A DNA stretch of 64,000 nucleotides from Enterococcus sp. 4G2_DIV0659 (GCF_002140715.2 NZ_NGLE02000001.1:2880001-2944000), one strand, 5' to 3'; counted from the first letter of the stretch, positions 52,379 to 62,518 are shown. Notes: generated by a model from the letters alone, not told the origin. Translations and numbers: made by a program.

Positions 52379-53386
52379 TTATTCATTGTCCCTTTCTTCT
52401 ATGCTAACAATCGTACGACCAATATGAGTGCCTGTCTGTAGCTGATTTAAGGTTGCTGTTAGTTCTTGTAAGGCTATTTCATTCGTAAGTTCATGACTAC
52501 TAACATTCAAATCAGTGGCTAAGCGTTGCCATATTGCTAAACGAGGCTTCATTGGAACATTGACTGAATCAATACCTAAAAGATTAACACCTCTTAAAAT
52601 AAAAGGTAAAACAGTCGTGTTCAAAGAAATTCCAGCCGCATTTCCACAAACCGCAACACTTCCGCTATAATGAAGTTGGGGCAATAAGGCACACAGGACA
52701 TTACCGCCAACCGTATCAATAGCAAAATCAATGGTTTGTTTGGCTAGTGGTTTGATTTTTTCTGGCATAAATTCATCCAATAAATATACGTCAGTTGCTC
52801 CAATTTTTTTGAGTGTTTCGATCGCCGATTTTTTTCGACTTAATGCAATAATATTGCTGTAACCTAAGTGTCTTAACATGGCGATCGCTAAACTTCCAAC
52901 ACCACCTGATGCTCCAGTAATCACAATAGAGGTTTCTTTATTTTCCCTTAATCCATGATTTTCAAGAGCTTGAACTGATAAAGCAGCAGTAAAGCCGGCA
53001 GTTCCAAAAACCATTGCTTCTCTTAAACTTAATCCTTCTGGTAAAGGAACAATCCAGTCTCCAGGAACGCGAGCAATTTCAGCAAAACCTCCTGTATGGC
53101 TGACACCTAGTCCATACCCTGTCACTAGAACTTTTTGTCCAACTTCAAAACGAGGATCATCAGAAGTCAGAACGGTTCCGCTTAAATCAATACCAGGAAT
53201 CATTGGATACTCTCGAATAACGCCGCCGTTATTTTTTGCGGCTAATGAATCCTTATAGTTTACTGAGGAATAGGCAACTTTAATTATGACGTTTCCTTCA
53301 GAAAGATCGTTAAGAGTTAAGGTTTCGATGTGTGTGGTTACAGCTTCGTTTGTCTTTTTTACAGTAAATCCAGAAAAATTGTTCAT
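52379..53386 (-). CDS. MDR-family NADPH quinone/acryloyl-CoA reductase, YhdH/AcuI-like
   Basis: The 335-aa medium-chain dehydrogenase/reductase lacks catalytic zinc ligands and has VTGASGGVGSLAIAMLRHLGY (NADP-binding), SSVNYKDSLAA and GIDLSGTV, as in AcuI/YhdH. The family reduces acryloyl-CoA or quinones. ATG 53386 lies behind AGGAGGAGTATT. The stop TAA directly abuts the coaB ATG, so coaB expression depends on this gene's transcript. Confidence 0.88.
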   Translation of the reverse strand: MNNFSGFTVKKTNEAVTTHIETLTLNDLSEGNVIIKVAYSSVNYKDSLAAKNNGGVIREYPMIPGIDLSGTVLTSDDPRFEVGQKVLVTGYGLGVSHTGGFAEIARVPGDWIVPLPEGLSLREAMVFGTAGFTAALSVQALENHGLRENKETSIVITGASGGVGSLAIAMLRHLGYSNIIALSRKKSAIETLKKIGATDVYLLDEFMPEKIKPLAKQTIDFAIDTVGGNVLCALLPQLHYSGSVAVCGNAAGISLNTTVLPFILRGVNLLGIDSVNVPMKPRLAIWQRLATDLNVSSHELTNEIALQELTATLNQLQTGTHIGRTIVSIEERDNE

Positions 53387-53619
53387 AATACTCCTCCTAG
53401 GTAATAAAATCAATATTTTTGGTCGCAATTATTGGGTGAAAATAGATATGATTATTTTATAGACGTTATTTTCTTTTATATCGTATAAGCAGATAACATT
53501 GTTTAGTTCCAACGTTACTATCATAACATATTCTCTTTTTATCTTAAGCAAATTCTTCTTGAAGAACCCTTCTTAATAAAAGAAAAATGAGTTAGAATAG
53601 AGAGGACATCGTTCATTGT

Positions 53620-54189
53620 ATGGAAGAAGCAATAGATAATCAATTTTATCAGGTGAAAGGAATTAGTTTGTTGAAATTTAAAATTGGAATGCGAACGTTT
53701 AAAACGGGATTAAGTGTCTTTTTTTGTATCTTGGTCAGTATTTTATTGAAGCGAGAAACCTATGTAGTTGCGGCAATTACAACGGTTTTTACCTTAAGAG
53801 AAGATATGGAAAATACACTTAAATATGGAAAACATCGAATTATTGGAAATGTACTAGGTGCGTTGATGTCTGTTGCAGTAATTGCTGTGTTCAATTTATT
53901 TGGGCGAACGGAGATTGTGCAACTGATTTTTATTCCAGTGATCATCATGATAATGATTGCTTTGTTAGCTAGCTTTGGCTATCAAGAAGGGACTGTGGGG
54001 GCGTGTGCAACCTTGTTGACGATTGTTTTTATGATTCCTGCGGATCGCTCGTATGACTATGCGTTTGATCGAGTGGTAGATAGTTTTATTGGTATGGGAA
54101 TTGCTTTGTTAGTGAATTATTTTATTCCGTTAAAAATTGGTACAAAAAGAAACCCGCAATCAGTAGCGAATAAAGAAGTGTCTGAATAA
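53620..54189 (+). CDS. Aromatic acid exporter family membrane protein
   Basis: The 189-aa protein matches the ArAE/FUSC-like group: FKIGMRTFKTGLSVFFCILV, TREDMENTLKYGKHRIIGNV and a C-terminal GMGIALLVNYFIPLKIG, with about five membrane helices. Such proteins export aromatic acids or have unknown roles. The start is uncertain: ATG 53620 has a weak, distant site, while TTG 53671 follows AAAGGAATTAG and would give MKFKIGMRTFKTG, nearer the usual family N-terminus. Confidence 0.75.
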   Translation: MEEAIDNQFYQVKGISLLKFKIGMRTFKTGLSVFFCILVSILLKRETYVVAAITTVFTLREDMENTLKYGKHRIIGNVLGALMSVAVIAVFNLFGRTEIVQLIFIPVIIMIMIALLASFGYQEGTVGACATLLTIVFMIPADRSYDYAFDRVVDSFIGMGIALLVNYFIPLKIGTKRNPQSVANKEVSE

Positions 54190-54383
54190 CAGGCGCTTTT
54201 TTATTTTGTTAAAATTTCTAGTTCAGTGTTAGGATAAATGGAGTGAAAAAAATAATTATTTTTTCAAAAAATTTGTTGCTATTTTTTGAAAACTTCGTAT
54301 ACTAGAAAAGGTAAAATTAAACTTGTAGTTTAGTATTAGAAAACTTTTATATACTTTTTGATAAATTGAAAAGAGGTGGTTGT

Positions 54384-54926
54384 ATGGAAATCGGGGAGAA
54401 ACTACGCAATTTACGGGTACAAAAAAACTTAACCCAAGAGGAACTAGGGGAACGTACAGATTTGACAAAGGGATATATTTCTCAATTAGAGCGGGATCTA
54501 AGCTCTCCTTCAATGGAAACATTTTTCTCTATTTTAGAAGTATTAGGCATCACACCAGAACAGTTTTTTAGCGAACGAACATTAGCGCAAAAAATTGTCT
54601 ATAAAGAAGAAGATAGCACACTGTATTACGATGAAGAAAATGGTTATGAACTAAAATGGCTAATTCCAGAATCAAATGAAAAAGAGATGGAACCAGTTGT
54701 TTTGACCTTTGATAAAAATGGGGAGTATAAAACCTTTGAACCTTCGTTATCAGAAACGTTTATTTATGTTATCGAAGGATCGGTTTCATTATTACTTGGT
54801 GAAACAACTTACACGGCTAAAAAAGGAGAAGCAATGTATTATCAAGCCACAGAGCCTCATCAGCTGGTCAATCATTCTAAAGGGAAAAGCCGAGTTGTGA
54901 TCGTGGCGACAGAATCATATTTATAA
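54384..54926 (+). CDS. XRE-cupin regulator of the polyamine operon, PuuR-like
   Basis: The 180-aa protein has an N-terminal helix-turn-helix (residues about 6-60, LRNLRVQKNLTQEELGERTD ... GYISQLERDLSSPS) and a C-terminal cupin (FIYVIEGSVSLLLGETTY ... HQLVNHSKGKSRVVIVA). ATG 54384 lies behind AAAAGAGGTGG. Its position directly before potABCD, in the same direction, suggests that it senses a polyamine and controls the operon. The ligand is inferred. Confidence 0.88.
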   Translation: MEIGEKLRNLRVQKNLTQEELGERTDLTKGYISQLERDLSSPSMETFFSILEVLGITPEQFFSERTLAQKIVYKEEDSTLYYDEENGYELKWLIPESNEKEMEPVVLTFDKNGEYKTFEPSLSETFIYVIEGSVSLLLGETTYTAKKGEAMYYQATEPHQLVNHSKGKSRVVIVATESYL

Positions 54927-54988
54927 TATCTATTTTTGGAGAAAAAAGCTAAATGAGCCATTACATTTTTTATAGGGGGCATAAATGC

Positions 54989-56074
54989 GTGAAAAAAAAT
55001 ATTATTTCGTTTGAAAATGTGGTTAAACAATATGACGATGAAAAAGTCTTGAAAAAGGTCAGTTTTGAAATTGAGCAGGGAAAGTTTTATACGCTATTAG
55101 GTCCTTCTGGTTGTGGGAAAACAACGATTTTACGAATTTTGGCAGGTTTTGCAGATGCGACGGAAGGTGATATTTATTTTGATGGTCAACGAATCAATGA
55201 TATTCCAGCTAATAAACGACAAGTGAATACTGTTTTTCAAGATTACGCTTTATTTCCTCATATGAATGTCTTTGATAATGTCGCTTTTGGGTTGAAAATC
55301 AAAAAGCTTCCAAAAAATGAGATTGCAAAAAAAGTAAAAGAAGCTTTGCGAATGGTGCAGCTGCCAGGCTATGAAACACGAGAAATCAGTGAAATGTCTG
55401 GTGGACAAAGACAACGTGTGGCAATCGCTCGAGCCATCGTTAATGAACCAAAAGTCTTATTGCTGGATGAACCATTATCAGCATTGGATTTAAAGTTACG
55501 GACGGATATGCAATATGAATTACGTGAGTTGCAGCAACGTTTAGGGATTACCTTTATTTTTGTTACTCATGATCAAGAGGAAGCATTAGCGATGAGTGAT
55601 GAAATATTTGTTATGAATAAAGGGCATATCGTGCAAAGTGGAACGCCTGTCGATATTTATGATGAACCAATCAATCATTTTGTAGCGGACTTTGTTGGTG
55701 AAAGTAACATTGTTAATGGAACAATGATCGAAGACAATCTTGTTGAGTTTGTGGGTAAGAGATTTGAATGTGTGGATGGTGGTATGCGTCCAAATGAACC
55801 AATCGAAATTGTTTTGCGACCAGAAGACTTAACCATTACGACAGCTGATAAAGGAAAATTAGTGGTTACGGTTGATACACAATTATTTCGGGGTGTGCAT
55901 TATGAAATTATTTGTCATGATGAAGATCATAATGAATGGATGGTTCATTCCACAAGAAAAGCCACAGTAGGTGGGAAAGTGGGGCTCTTTTTTGAGCCGG
56001 AGGATATTCATGTAATGCGCTTTAATGAGTCAGAAGAAGACTTCGATGCTCGTTTAGAAAGCTACGAAGAATAG
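54989..56074 (+). CDS. potA: Spermidine/putrescine ABC transporter ATPase PotA
   Basis: The 361-aa ATPase has Walker [14 protein letters not shown], signature [14 protein letters not shown], Walker [13 protein letters not shown] and a C-terminal TOBE regulatory domain. GTG 54989 ([17 protein letters not shown]) lies behind AGGGGGC; the frame opens at 54953 but would add an unlikely leader. It energises polyamine uptake with PotB, PotC and PotD. Confidence 0.95.
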   Translation: MKKNIISFENVVKQYDDEKVLKKVSFEIEQGKFYTLLGPSGCGKTTILRILAGFADATEGDIYFDGQRINDIPANKRQVNTVFQDYALFPHMNVFDNVAFGLKIKKLPKNEIAKKVKEALRMVQLPGYETREISEMSGGQRQRVAIARAIVNEPKVLLLDEPLSALDLKLRTDMQYELRELQQRLGITFIFVTHDQEEALAMSDEIFVMNKGHIVQSGTPVDIYDEPINHFVADFVGESNIVNGTMIEDNLVEFVGKRFECVDGGMRPNEPIEIVLRPEDLTITTADKGKLVVTVDTQLFRGVHYEIICHDEDHNEWMVHSTRKATVGGKVGLFFEPEDIHVMRFNESEEDFDARLESYEE

Positions 56075-56084
56075 GAGGAGTATA

Positions 56085-56894
56085 ATGAAAACAATGCGTC
56101 GGATTTATTCGATTCCTTACACGCTGTGGTTATTATTGTTTGTGATTGCTCCTGTTTTGATGATTATCTATCAGTCATTTTTTGATATGAATGGGCAGTT
56201 TACTTTAGCTAATTATCAAACCTATTTTACCTCAGGGACGTATTTAAGTATGACGTTAAATTCTGTTTGGTATGCTTTTTTGATTACGTTATTCACTTTG
56301 TTAATTAGTTATCCGACAGCGTATTTTTTAACGAAATTAAAACACAAACAACTTTGGCTGATGTTGGTGATTCTGCCGACTTGGGTTAATTTGTTGCTGA
56401 AAGCTTATGCGTTTATTGGAATCTTTAGTATTCATGGAAATGTTAATCAGTTTTTAAGTTTTATTGGACTTGGTTCACATCAGATATTATTTACGGATTT
56501 TAGTTTTCTTTTTGTAGCAACGTATATTGAAATTCCATTTATGATATTGCCGATTTTCAATGCGTTGGAAGAAATGAATCCTTCATTGATTAGTGCCAGT
56601 CGTGATTTAGGTGCAAATAATGTCGTGACCTTTAGACGAGTGATTTTTCCTTTATCATTGAATGGTGTAAAAAGTGGCGTTCAAGCCGTGTTTATACCAT
56701 CCCTTTCATTGTTCATGTTGACACGTTTGATTGGTGGAAATCGAGTGATTACATTGGGAACAGCCATTGAAGAACATTTTATGGTGACTCAAAATTGGGG
56801 AATGGGTTCCACAATTGGTGTGATTTTGATTGTAGCAATGTTTTTCGTGATGTTATTGACAGGTGAGAAGAAGAAAAAGGAGCGTGGAAAATGA
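56085..56894 (+). CDS. potB: Spermidine/putrescine ABC permease PotB
   Basis: The 269-aa protein has six membrane helices and the EAA-type loop SASRDLGANNVVTFRRVIFP that docks with PotA. It begins 10 bases after potA with AGGAGG. It is one half of the membrane channel for polyamine import and overlaps potC at its 3' end. Confidence 0.95.
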   Translation: MKTMRRIYSIPYTLWLLLFVIAPVLMIIYQSFFDMNGQFTLANYQTYFTSGTYLSMTLNSVWYAFLITLFTLLISYPTAYFLTKLKHKQLWLMLVILPTWVNLLLKAYAFIGIFSIHGNVNQFLSFIGLGSHQILFTDFSFLFVATYIEIPFMILPIFNALEEMNPSLISASRDLGANNVVTFRRVIFPLSLNGVKSGVQAVFIPSLSLFMLTRLIGGNRVITLGTAIEEHFMVTQNWGMGSTIGVILIVAMFFVMLLTGEKKKKERGK

Positions 56895-57726
56895 CGAAGA
56901 AAAATTTAAGTGGTCGTATCTATATTTGATCGTTGTTTTTGCGTTATTGTATGCGCCAATTTTTTACCTGATTTTTTATTCGTTTAATGATACGGACACA
57001 ATGAATAAATTTACTGGTTTTACTTTAGCGAATTATATGGCTGTTTTTGACGATACGCGGTTGTTAGTCATTGTGTTAAATACTTTTTTATTGGCTTTCT
57101 TATCGGCTCTATTAGCAACGATTATTGGTACATTTGGGGCAATGGGTATCTATTATACGAGACGAAGAAAAACGAGAACCGCATTGATGAGTTTTAATAA
57201 TATTTTACTTGTATCGCCAGATGTGATTATCGGCGCTAGTTTTTTGATTTTTTTCACGTCTGTTGGCTTTATAAGCCTTGGTTTTTCCAGTGTATTACTT
57301 TCTCATATTGCCTTTAGCATTCCAATTGTTGTGTTGATGGTTTTACCAAAATTGCAAGAAATGAATGATTCAATGGTGGATGCAGCGCGTGATCTTGGTG
57401 CTAATAATGTACAAGTAATTAAAAATATTATTTTGCCGTTTTTAGCTCCAGGCATTATTGCTGGTTATTTTATGGCGTTTACTTATTCACTGGATGACTT
57501 TGCGGTGACTTTCTTCGTTACAGGAAATGGCTTTTCAACGTTATCAGTTGAAATCTATTCCAGAGCTAGACAAGGAATTAGCTTAGAAATCAATGCTTTA
57601 AGTACATTAGTCTTCCTTTTTTCAATGGTTTTAGTTATTGGCTATTATTTTATCAGTCAAGACAATACGCCTAAACGGTTGAAAAAGATGCGCCAAGAGC
57701 AAAGCGAGGTGGCAAAACTAAAATGA
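56884..57726 (+). CDS. potC: Spermidine/putrescine ABC permease PotC
   Basis: The 280-aa protein has six membrane helices and the EAA-type loop DAARDLGANNVQVIKNIILP. The start is uncertain: GTG 56884 (MENDEEKFKWSYLYL) lies one base after AAAAAGGAG, closer than usual, while the frame opens at GTG 56863. Overlap with potB suggests translational coupling. It is the second membrane subunit of polyamine import. Confidence 0.92.
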   Translation: MENDEEKFKWSYLYLIVVFALLYAPIFYLIFYSFNDTDTMNKFTGFTLANYMAVFDDTRLLVIVLNTFLLAFLSALLATIIGTFGAMGIYYTRRRKTRTALMSFNNILLVSPDVIIGASFLIFFTSVGFISLGFSSVLLSHIAFSIPIVVLMVLPKLQEMNDSMVDAARDLGANNVQVIKNIILPFLAPGIIAGYFMAFTYSLDDFAVTFFVTGNGFSTLSVEIYSRARQGISLEINALSTLVFLFSMVLVIGYYFISQDNTPKRLKKMRQEQSEVAKLK

Positions 57727-58796
57727 AAAAACTCCAATCTTTGCTTATTGGGATTTTAGCGATTATTTTGATCCTCTTTTTAGGGGTGCGCCAGTTAGAA
57801 AAAGCTAGTGGCATGTCTGGTGCGGACACGTTAACGATTTATAACTGGGGCGATTATATTGACCCTGATTTGCTACGTAAATTTGAAAAAGAGTCTGGCT
57901 ATAAAGTAAACTACGAAACCTTCGATTCAAATGAAGCCATGTTTACAAAGATTCAACAAGGAGGAACAGCTTACGATATTACAATCCCTTCAGAGTATAT
58001 GATTCAAAAAATGATGAAGGAAAAAATGCTATTACCAATTGATCATACGAAATTAAAAGGGTTAGAAGCAATCGATGAACGATTCTTAAATCTAGATTTC
58101 GATCCGCAAAATCGATATTCGATCCCTTATTTTTGGGGAACATTAGGAATCATATACAACGATAAGTTTGCGAGTGAAGAAGACATTAAACATTGGGACG
58201 ATTTGTGGAAACCAAAACTAAAAGATAATGTGATGTTGATCGATGGTGCTCGTGAAGTTCTCGGATTATCGTTGAACAGTTTAGGTTATTCATTAAATAG
58301 TAAAAATAATCATGAGTTACGTGAGGCGACTAACAAGTTAAATACACTGACAACCAATGTCAAAGCCATTGTTGCCGATGAAATCAAAATGTATATGATT
58401 AATGAAGAAAGTGCAGCGGCTGTGACGTTTTCTGGAGAAGCAGCTGAAATGTTAGCTGGGAATGAGCATCTCCATTATGTCATTCCTTCAGAAGGATCTA
58501 ATCTTTGGTTTGATAATATCGTTATCCCTAAAACAGCGAAAAATATCAAAGGTTCCTATGCATTTATCAATTTTATGTTAAGGCCTGAAAATGCTGCTCA
58601 AAATGCGGAATATATTGGTTATTCCACACCGAATAAACTCGCAAAGAAATTATTACCAAAAGAAATTTCAAGCGATGAACAATTTTATCCAAATGACGAA
58701 ACAATTAAACACTTAGAAGTGTATGAAGACATTGGAGCGAAGTATCTAGGTATTTATAATGATTTGTTTTTGGAGTTTAAGATGTATCGGAAATAA
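57723..58796 (+). CDS. potD: Spermidine/putrescine-binding protein PotD
   Basis: The 357-aa protein overlaps potC by ATGA and has the polyamine-binding fold: LTIYNWGDYIDPDLLRKFEK and SIPYFWGTLGIIYN, with PENAAQNAEYIGYSTPN near the end. The N-terminus is one hydrophobic helix (LLIGILAIILILFLG) with no Cys, so it is not a lipoprotein and is probably held at the membrane by this uncleaved anchor. It delivers polyamine to PotBC. Confidence 0.94.
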   Translation: MKKLQSLLIGILAIILILFLGVRQLEKASGMSGADTLTIYNWGDYIDPDLLRKFEKESGYKVNYETFDSNEAMFTKIQQGGTAYDITIPSEYMIQKMMKEKMLLPIDHTKLKGLEAIDERFLNLDFDPQNRYSIPYFWGTLGIIYNDKFASEEDIKHWDDLWKPKLKDNVMLIDGAREVLGLSLNSLGYSLNSKNNHELREATNKLNTLTTNVKAIVADEIKMYMINEESAAAVTFSGEAAEMLAGNEHLHYVIPSEGSNLWFDNIVIPKTAKNIKGSYAFINFMLRPENAAQNAEYIGYSTPNKLAKKLLPKEISSDEQFYPNDETIKHLEVYEDIGAKYLGIYNDLFLEFKMYRK

Positions 58797-58803
58797 GTAA
58801 CCC

Positions 58804-58852
58804 GTAAAAAATTCTCTTGCCAGAATACGTTCTAGCAAGAGAATTTTTTTAC
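58804..58852 (+). terminator. Terminator of the pot operon
   Basis: GTAAAAAATTCTCTTGC pairs with GCAAGAGAATTTTTTTAC, with an inner AGAA/TTCT stem. Confidence 0.92.
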
Positions 58853-59047
58853 GTAGTGGAAGCAAATAGGTTTAAAATCAATTTTTTTTTGATCTAATTA
58901 TGAATTTTATTAGAAAATTTCGTTATTTAAGAGTCAAGTGCAAGATTTTACTGTATACTTATGGTAAAATAAATTCAACTTATAGAAGGTCACACGTGAT
59001 TGTTGATGAAAAAGGACAGATACATATTAAACAGAAATTACACCTTT

Positions 59048-59089
59048 CTAGAACAAAATAACTATTATATAGAAAAGTTATTTTTCTAG
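59048..59089. promoter_or_regulatory. Inverted repeat in the leader of the cell-wall hydrolase gene
   Basis: CTAGAACAAAATAACT 59048-59063 pairs with AGTTATTTTTCTAG 59076-59089, 47 bases before the start of the hydrolase gene. No T run follows, so it is a leader hairpin or operator rather than a terminator. Confidence 0.4.
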
Positions 59090-59135
59090 TCTTTGTAGAT
59101 GTCTTAACTACTTTATGAGAGGAACTAAAAATTAA

Positions 59136-60449
59136 ATGAAAAGAAAATTACTATCATTTCAAATGGCTTGCGTATTGTTAAGCCTTAATCTAAGTCCAAT
59201 TTTGGGTTATGCGGATGAATTGAACACAGAATCAACAACTTCTGAAGAAGGGACAGTAGAACAGGGGACTAACGATAGTTCTTCTACAGAAGAAACGACG
59301 ACAGATTCGTCTACGTCATCTTCCAATACAGAAACTGGTACAACAGAATCAAGTACAGAAAAGCCGGTCACACCAACTGAACCTGTCGCTCCTCAAAAGC
59401 CTGTTGAGCCGCAACAACCGCAACCAACAGCTCCTGAAAATAACACTGGAGCGCCAATTGTTGAACAACCACAGCAAGTCGTTGATAACAGCCATGCAAC
59501 TGTTCGACCAGACCAAGAGATTTCGATTGTAAAGAATGAACCTACTGAAATGTTTATTCGTCGAATCGGTGAGAAAGCTCGTGCTGTAGGGCAAAAAAAT
59601 GATCTTTATGCTTCTATTATGATAGCTCAAGCCATTTTAGAAACAGGATCTGGCGGCAGTCAACTTAGTCAACAACCATACCACAATTTATTTGGAATCA
59701 AAGGTGAATATGAAGGACAAAGTGTGATTTTTTCAACGCAAGAAGATGATGGATCAGGTAACTGGTTTACAATCGATGCAGCCTTTAAACAATACCCAAG
59801 CGTTAAAGAATCATTTGAGGATTATGCTAAGTTGATGAAAGAAGGCATTAATTCCAACCCTGAGATTTATGCTGGAACATGGAAGTCTAATGCAACAAGT
59901 TATCAAGAGGCAACAAAAGCTTTGACAGGTGTTTATGCCACTGACACAAGTTATGATCAAAAGTTGAATGCCTTTATTGAAGAATATAATTTAACGGAAT
60001 ACGATAAAGCAGAACCATCTAAAACTTCGTCAGAATTGATTATCGCAGATACACATGCGGATAGTGATTTCCCAGATTATACTGGTGAGACGTATGCAGG
60101 GTCAGAATTATACGCTGCAGGTAATTGTACTCAGTATGTATACAATCGTATTGTTCAAATCGGTGGGTATATTGAAACCACTATGGGAAATGGAATGGAT
60201 TGGGGCAATACAGGAAAAGCAAATGGCTATGAAGTAACGCATACACCAAAAGCAGGAACGGCAGTAAGTTTCCAACCAACTGTTGCTGGAGCAGATGGAA
60301 CGTATGGTCACGTGGCGTTTGTGGAACATGTCTATGAGGATGGTTCTATCTTGATTTCTGAAATGAATGCTGCAGGTTTAGGCGTAGTGTCATTTAGAGT
60401 GATTGACCAAAATACAGCAAATACACTAACATATGTAACACCAAAATAG
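59136..60449 (+). CDS. Secreted peptidoglycan hydrolase, glucosaminidase plus CHAP
   Basis: The 437-aa protein has a signal peptide (MKRKLLSFQMACVLLSLNLS, cleaved near GYADE), a Ser/Thr- then Pro/Gln-rich linker to about residue 120, a glucosaminidase domain (IRRIGEKARAVGQKNDLYAS ... AILETGSGGS ... NLFGIKG) at about 138-290 and a C-terminal CHAP domain with catalytic Cys in AAGNCTQYVYN and His in YGHVAFVEHV. It would cut both glycan strands and peptide stems, probably in daughter-cell separation or wall turnover. AGAGGAAC precedes ATG 59136. Confidence 0.9.
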   Translation: MKRKLLSFQMACVLLSLNLSPILGYADELNTESTTSEEGTVEQGTNDSSSTEETTTDSSTSSSNTETGTTESSTEKPVTPTEPVAPQKPVEPQQPQPTAPENNTGAPIVEQPQQVVDNSHATVRPDQEISIVKNEPTEMFIRRIGEKARAVGQKNDLYASIMIAQAILETGSGGSQLSQQPYHNLFGIKGEYEGQSVIFSTQEDDGSGNWFTIDAAFKQYPSVKESFEDYAKLMKEGINSNPEIYAGTWKSNATSYQEATKALTGVYATDTSYDQKLNAFIEEYNLTEYDKAEPSKTSSELIIADTHADSDFPDYTGETYAGSELYAAGNCTQYVYNRIVQIGGYIETTMGNGMDWGNTGKANGYEVTHTPKAGTAVSFQPTVAGADGTYGHVAFVEHVYEDGSILISEMNAAGLGVVSFRVIDQNTANTLTYVTPK

Positions 60450-60457
60450 ACTGAATG

Positions 60458-60495
60458 AAAGTGGGTAGCAATTTCCTAAAAAGCTACCCGCTTTT
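60458..60495. terminator. Terminator after the hydrolase gene
   Basis: AAGTGGGTAGC pairs with GCTACCCGCTTTT around a 13-base loop; T tracts on the plus strand. Confidence 0.85.
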
Positions 60496-60508
60496 GTTTT
60501 GCTATGTT

Positions 60509-60635
60509 TCAGATACTTTTACTTTTTCTTAATGCTTCTATAGAAAACCTAAATGATTTAGGCATAGATTCTTCAAAACTTTTGGCTATTATAAATACAT
60601 ACCCAATAACAAACCCAAACAAAACACTTTTTCAT
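60509..60635 (-). pseudogene. Small hydrophobic peptide ORF with a probable frameshift
   Basis: ATG 60635 has an excellent GAGGAG site but its frame ends after 20 codons (MKKCFVWVCYWVCIYNSQKF). One base away a 37-codon frame (60622-60509) reads FGFVIGYVFIIAKSFEESMP to a basic end, a membrane helix plus a charged tail. The AAAAA tract after the ATG joins them: one A fewer gives MKSVLFGFVIGYVFIIAKSF. So this may be a decayed small membrane peptide or a sequencing slip. The GAGGAG site itself lies in a TTTTTACT/AGTAAAAA hairpin. Confidence 0.35.
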
Positions 60636-60666
60636 TTTTACTCCTCAAGTAAAAAGAACTCCTTTT

Positions 60667-60698
60667 CCGCTCGGTCACCCAGCCGAGCGGTATTTTTT
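60667..60698. terminator. GC-rich hairpin, leader or terminator
   Basis: CCGCTCGG pairs with CCGAGCGG around 8 bases, then TATTTTTTG on the plus strand. On the minus strand it sits just before the ribosome site of the small ORF. Confidence 0.6.
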
Positions 60699-60716
60699 GT
60701 AAAAATGTTACGTAGC

Positions 60717-60765
60717 AAAAAAATGTCTGTGATATCACTCATTGAGCCATATCACAGACATTTTT
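60717..60765. terminator. Terminator of the opuAA-opuABC operon
   Basis: AAAAATGTCTGTGATAT pairs with ATATCACAGACATTTTT, with A and T runs on both sides. Confidence 0.9.
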
Positions 60766-60802
60766 AGTTGAATAAGAGAGTTTACAAAATCAACTTAATA
60801 CT

Positions 60803-62518
60803 TTATTTTTTCCATTCAGCAACTTCGTTTGGATGCTTGTCAATCCAATTTCTAGCAGCTTTTGTTGGTTCAGTTCCATTGTTGATTTCTAACATAACAG
60901 ATTCCATATCTTCTTTCGTCCAGTGGAAGTTTTTCAAAATAGCATAAGCTTCAGGATTATCTTGTTCTAATCCTTTTCTTGCCATCGTATGGATAGCCTC
61001 TTCGCTACCCATAGTACCTTTAGGATCTTCTAAATATTTCAGATCATATTTGGCAAACATCCAATGGGGTGACCAGCCTGTGATTACGATATCTTCTTTA
61101 TTTTTGATTGCTTGTCCGAGTGCAACAGTCATTGCACCAGAAGAAGAAGTTTCAACTGACCAATCAGCTAAATTACTGTATGCTTTTTGTGTTTTCTCAG
61201 CGGCAGCGACAACTCCTGCACCGGGCTCAATGCCAGTAATTTTTTTACCTGCTTGTTCTTTTAAGTCTTCAATAGAATTAACATCCATATATTTGGGCAC
61301 TACAATACCTAATTTAGCCCCTTTTAGGTTCTCACCTAAATCATCGACTTTATCTTTATATTGTTTATACTGCTCACCATGTGTGCCTGGTAGCCAAGCT
61401 GCAACCATCGCATCAGTTTCACCTTTTGAGATGGACTCCCACATGATTGCATTATCTAATGGAGTTAACGAAACATTGTATCCAACGTCTTTTAGCACTT
61501 CTCCAACCACGTGTGTTGAAGCAACTTCAGTATCCCATTCTACATATGAAAGAGAAATGTTTTTTTCTTCATCTTTACCAGAAGAGAAAAATGATGGAGC
61601 AATAACAGATGCGATAACAACAACAATAGCAATAATAATAGCGATTAGTTTTTGTTTAGCTGAAAATTTTGATGTTGATGGTGCTGTTTTTTTCTTATTT
61701 AAATGTTGTGTAAAACGATCGATGATGATGGCTAGAATAACTAAAGCAACCCCATTAACAAAACCATTTCCGACTTGTGCACGTTGTAAAGCTGAAAGAA
61801 CGCCACGACCAAGTCCTGGAGCACCAATCATTGATGCGATAACAACCATAGATAAAGCTAACATGGTTGTTTGATTGACACCAGCCATAATCGTACTTTT
61901 AGCTAAGGGTAATTCTAGCTTGAATAATTTTTGCCAACCAGTACTTCCGAATGAATCAGAAGCTTCAACCAACTCTTTTGGCACTTGGCGAATCCCAAGG
62001 TTTGTAAAACGAACAGTTGGCGGTAAAGCAAAGATTACTGAGGCAAATACTCCAGGAACCATACCGATACCAAAGAATGCTACAGCAGGAATTAAATAAA
62101 CAAATCCAGGCATAGTTTGCATAAAGTCTAAAATCGGTGTAATAATACTTTGCGCTTTATTACTTTTAGCCATCAAAATTCCTAGTGGCACACCAATAAC
62201 AATAGAAACTACACTAGATAGTAACACTAATGTTACGGTACTCATTAGATCAGACCATAAATGTTGGTTATAAATGAAGAGTAAACCAATAAAAGTAAAT
62301 AAACTCAAGCCAATCTTTTTATTTGAAATGAAAAAGGCAACAGCCGTCATTATGACGATAAATAAAAGGGGCGGAATAGCTACTAATAGAGACGTTATAC
62401 CATCCATTAAATGTTGACCTGTTGACTGGAAGAAACTAAATAATCCAGCAAACGTGTTAGTCATCCATTCAGTAATTGTTTCAACCCAACTTGCTACAGG
62501 TAATTGATAATTATTCAT
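60803..62518 (-). CDS. opuABC: Glycine betaine transporter permease fused to binding protein, OpuAB-C type
   Basis: The 571-aa protein joins a membrane part (residues 1-285, permease loop [20 protein letters not shown]) to a substrate-binding domain (about 320-571) displayed outside the cell, as in lactococcal BusAB/OpuABC. Trp residues for betaine binding are seen in [25 protein letters not shown] and TGWSPHWMF. It imports glycine betaine under osmotic stress. Its ATG overlaps the opuAA stop region by 8 bases, so the two are coupled. Confidence 0.94.
   Translation of the reverse strand: MNNYQLPVASWVETITEWMTNTFAGLFSFFQSTGQHLMDGITSLLVAIPPLLFIVIMTAVAFFISNKKIGLSLFTFIGLLFIYNQHLWSDLMSTVTLVLLSSVVSIVIGVPLGILMAKSNKAQSIITPILDFMQTMPGFVYLIPAVAFFGIGMVPGVFASVIFALPPTVRFTNLGIRQVPKELVEASDSFGSTGWQKLFKLELPLAKSTIMAGVNQTTMLALSMVVIASMIGAPGLGRGVLSALQRAQVGNGFVNGVALVILAIIIDRFTQHLNKKKTAPSTSKFSAKQKLIAIIIAIVVVIASVIAPSFFSSGKDEEKNISLSYVEWDTEVASTHVVGEVLKDVGYNVSLTPLDNAIMWESISKGETDAMVAAWLPGTHGEQYKQYKDKVDDLGENLKGAKLGIVVPKYMDVNSIEDLKEQAGKKITGIEPGAGVVAAAEKTQKAYSNLADWSVETSSSGAMTVALGQAIKNKEDIVITGWSPHWMFAKYDLKYLEDPKGTMGSEEAIHTMARKGLEQDNPEAYAILKNFHWTKEDMESVMLEINNGTEPTKAARNWIDKHPNEVAEWKK

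Larger units (their letters stand above)
60450..60802. other. Spacer holding four hairpins and a broken small ORF
   Basis: It contains the hydrolase terminator (60458-60495), a short hydrophobic ORF on the minus strand (60509-60635), a GC hairpin (60667-60698) and the opuABC terminator (60717-60765). Confidence 0.6.

Noticed and set aside
60504..60767. 87-codon plus-strand ORF
   Set aside because: It crosses two hairpins, has no ribosome site and its translation is low-complexity with no domain.
61050..61874. 274-codon plus-strand ORF antisense to opuABC
   Set aside because: It is a shadow of the well-supported opuABC gene, has no ribosome site and no recognisable domain.
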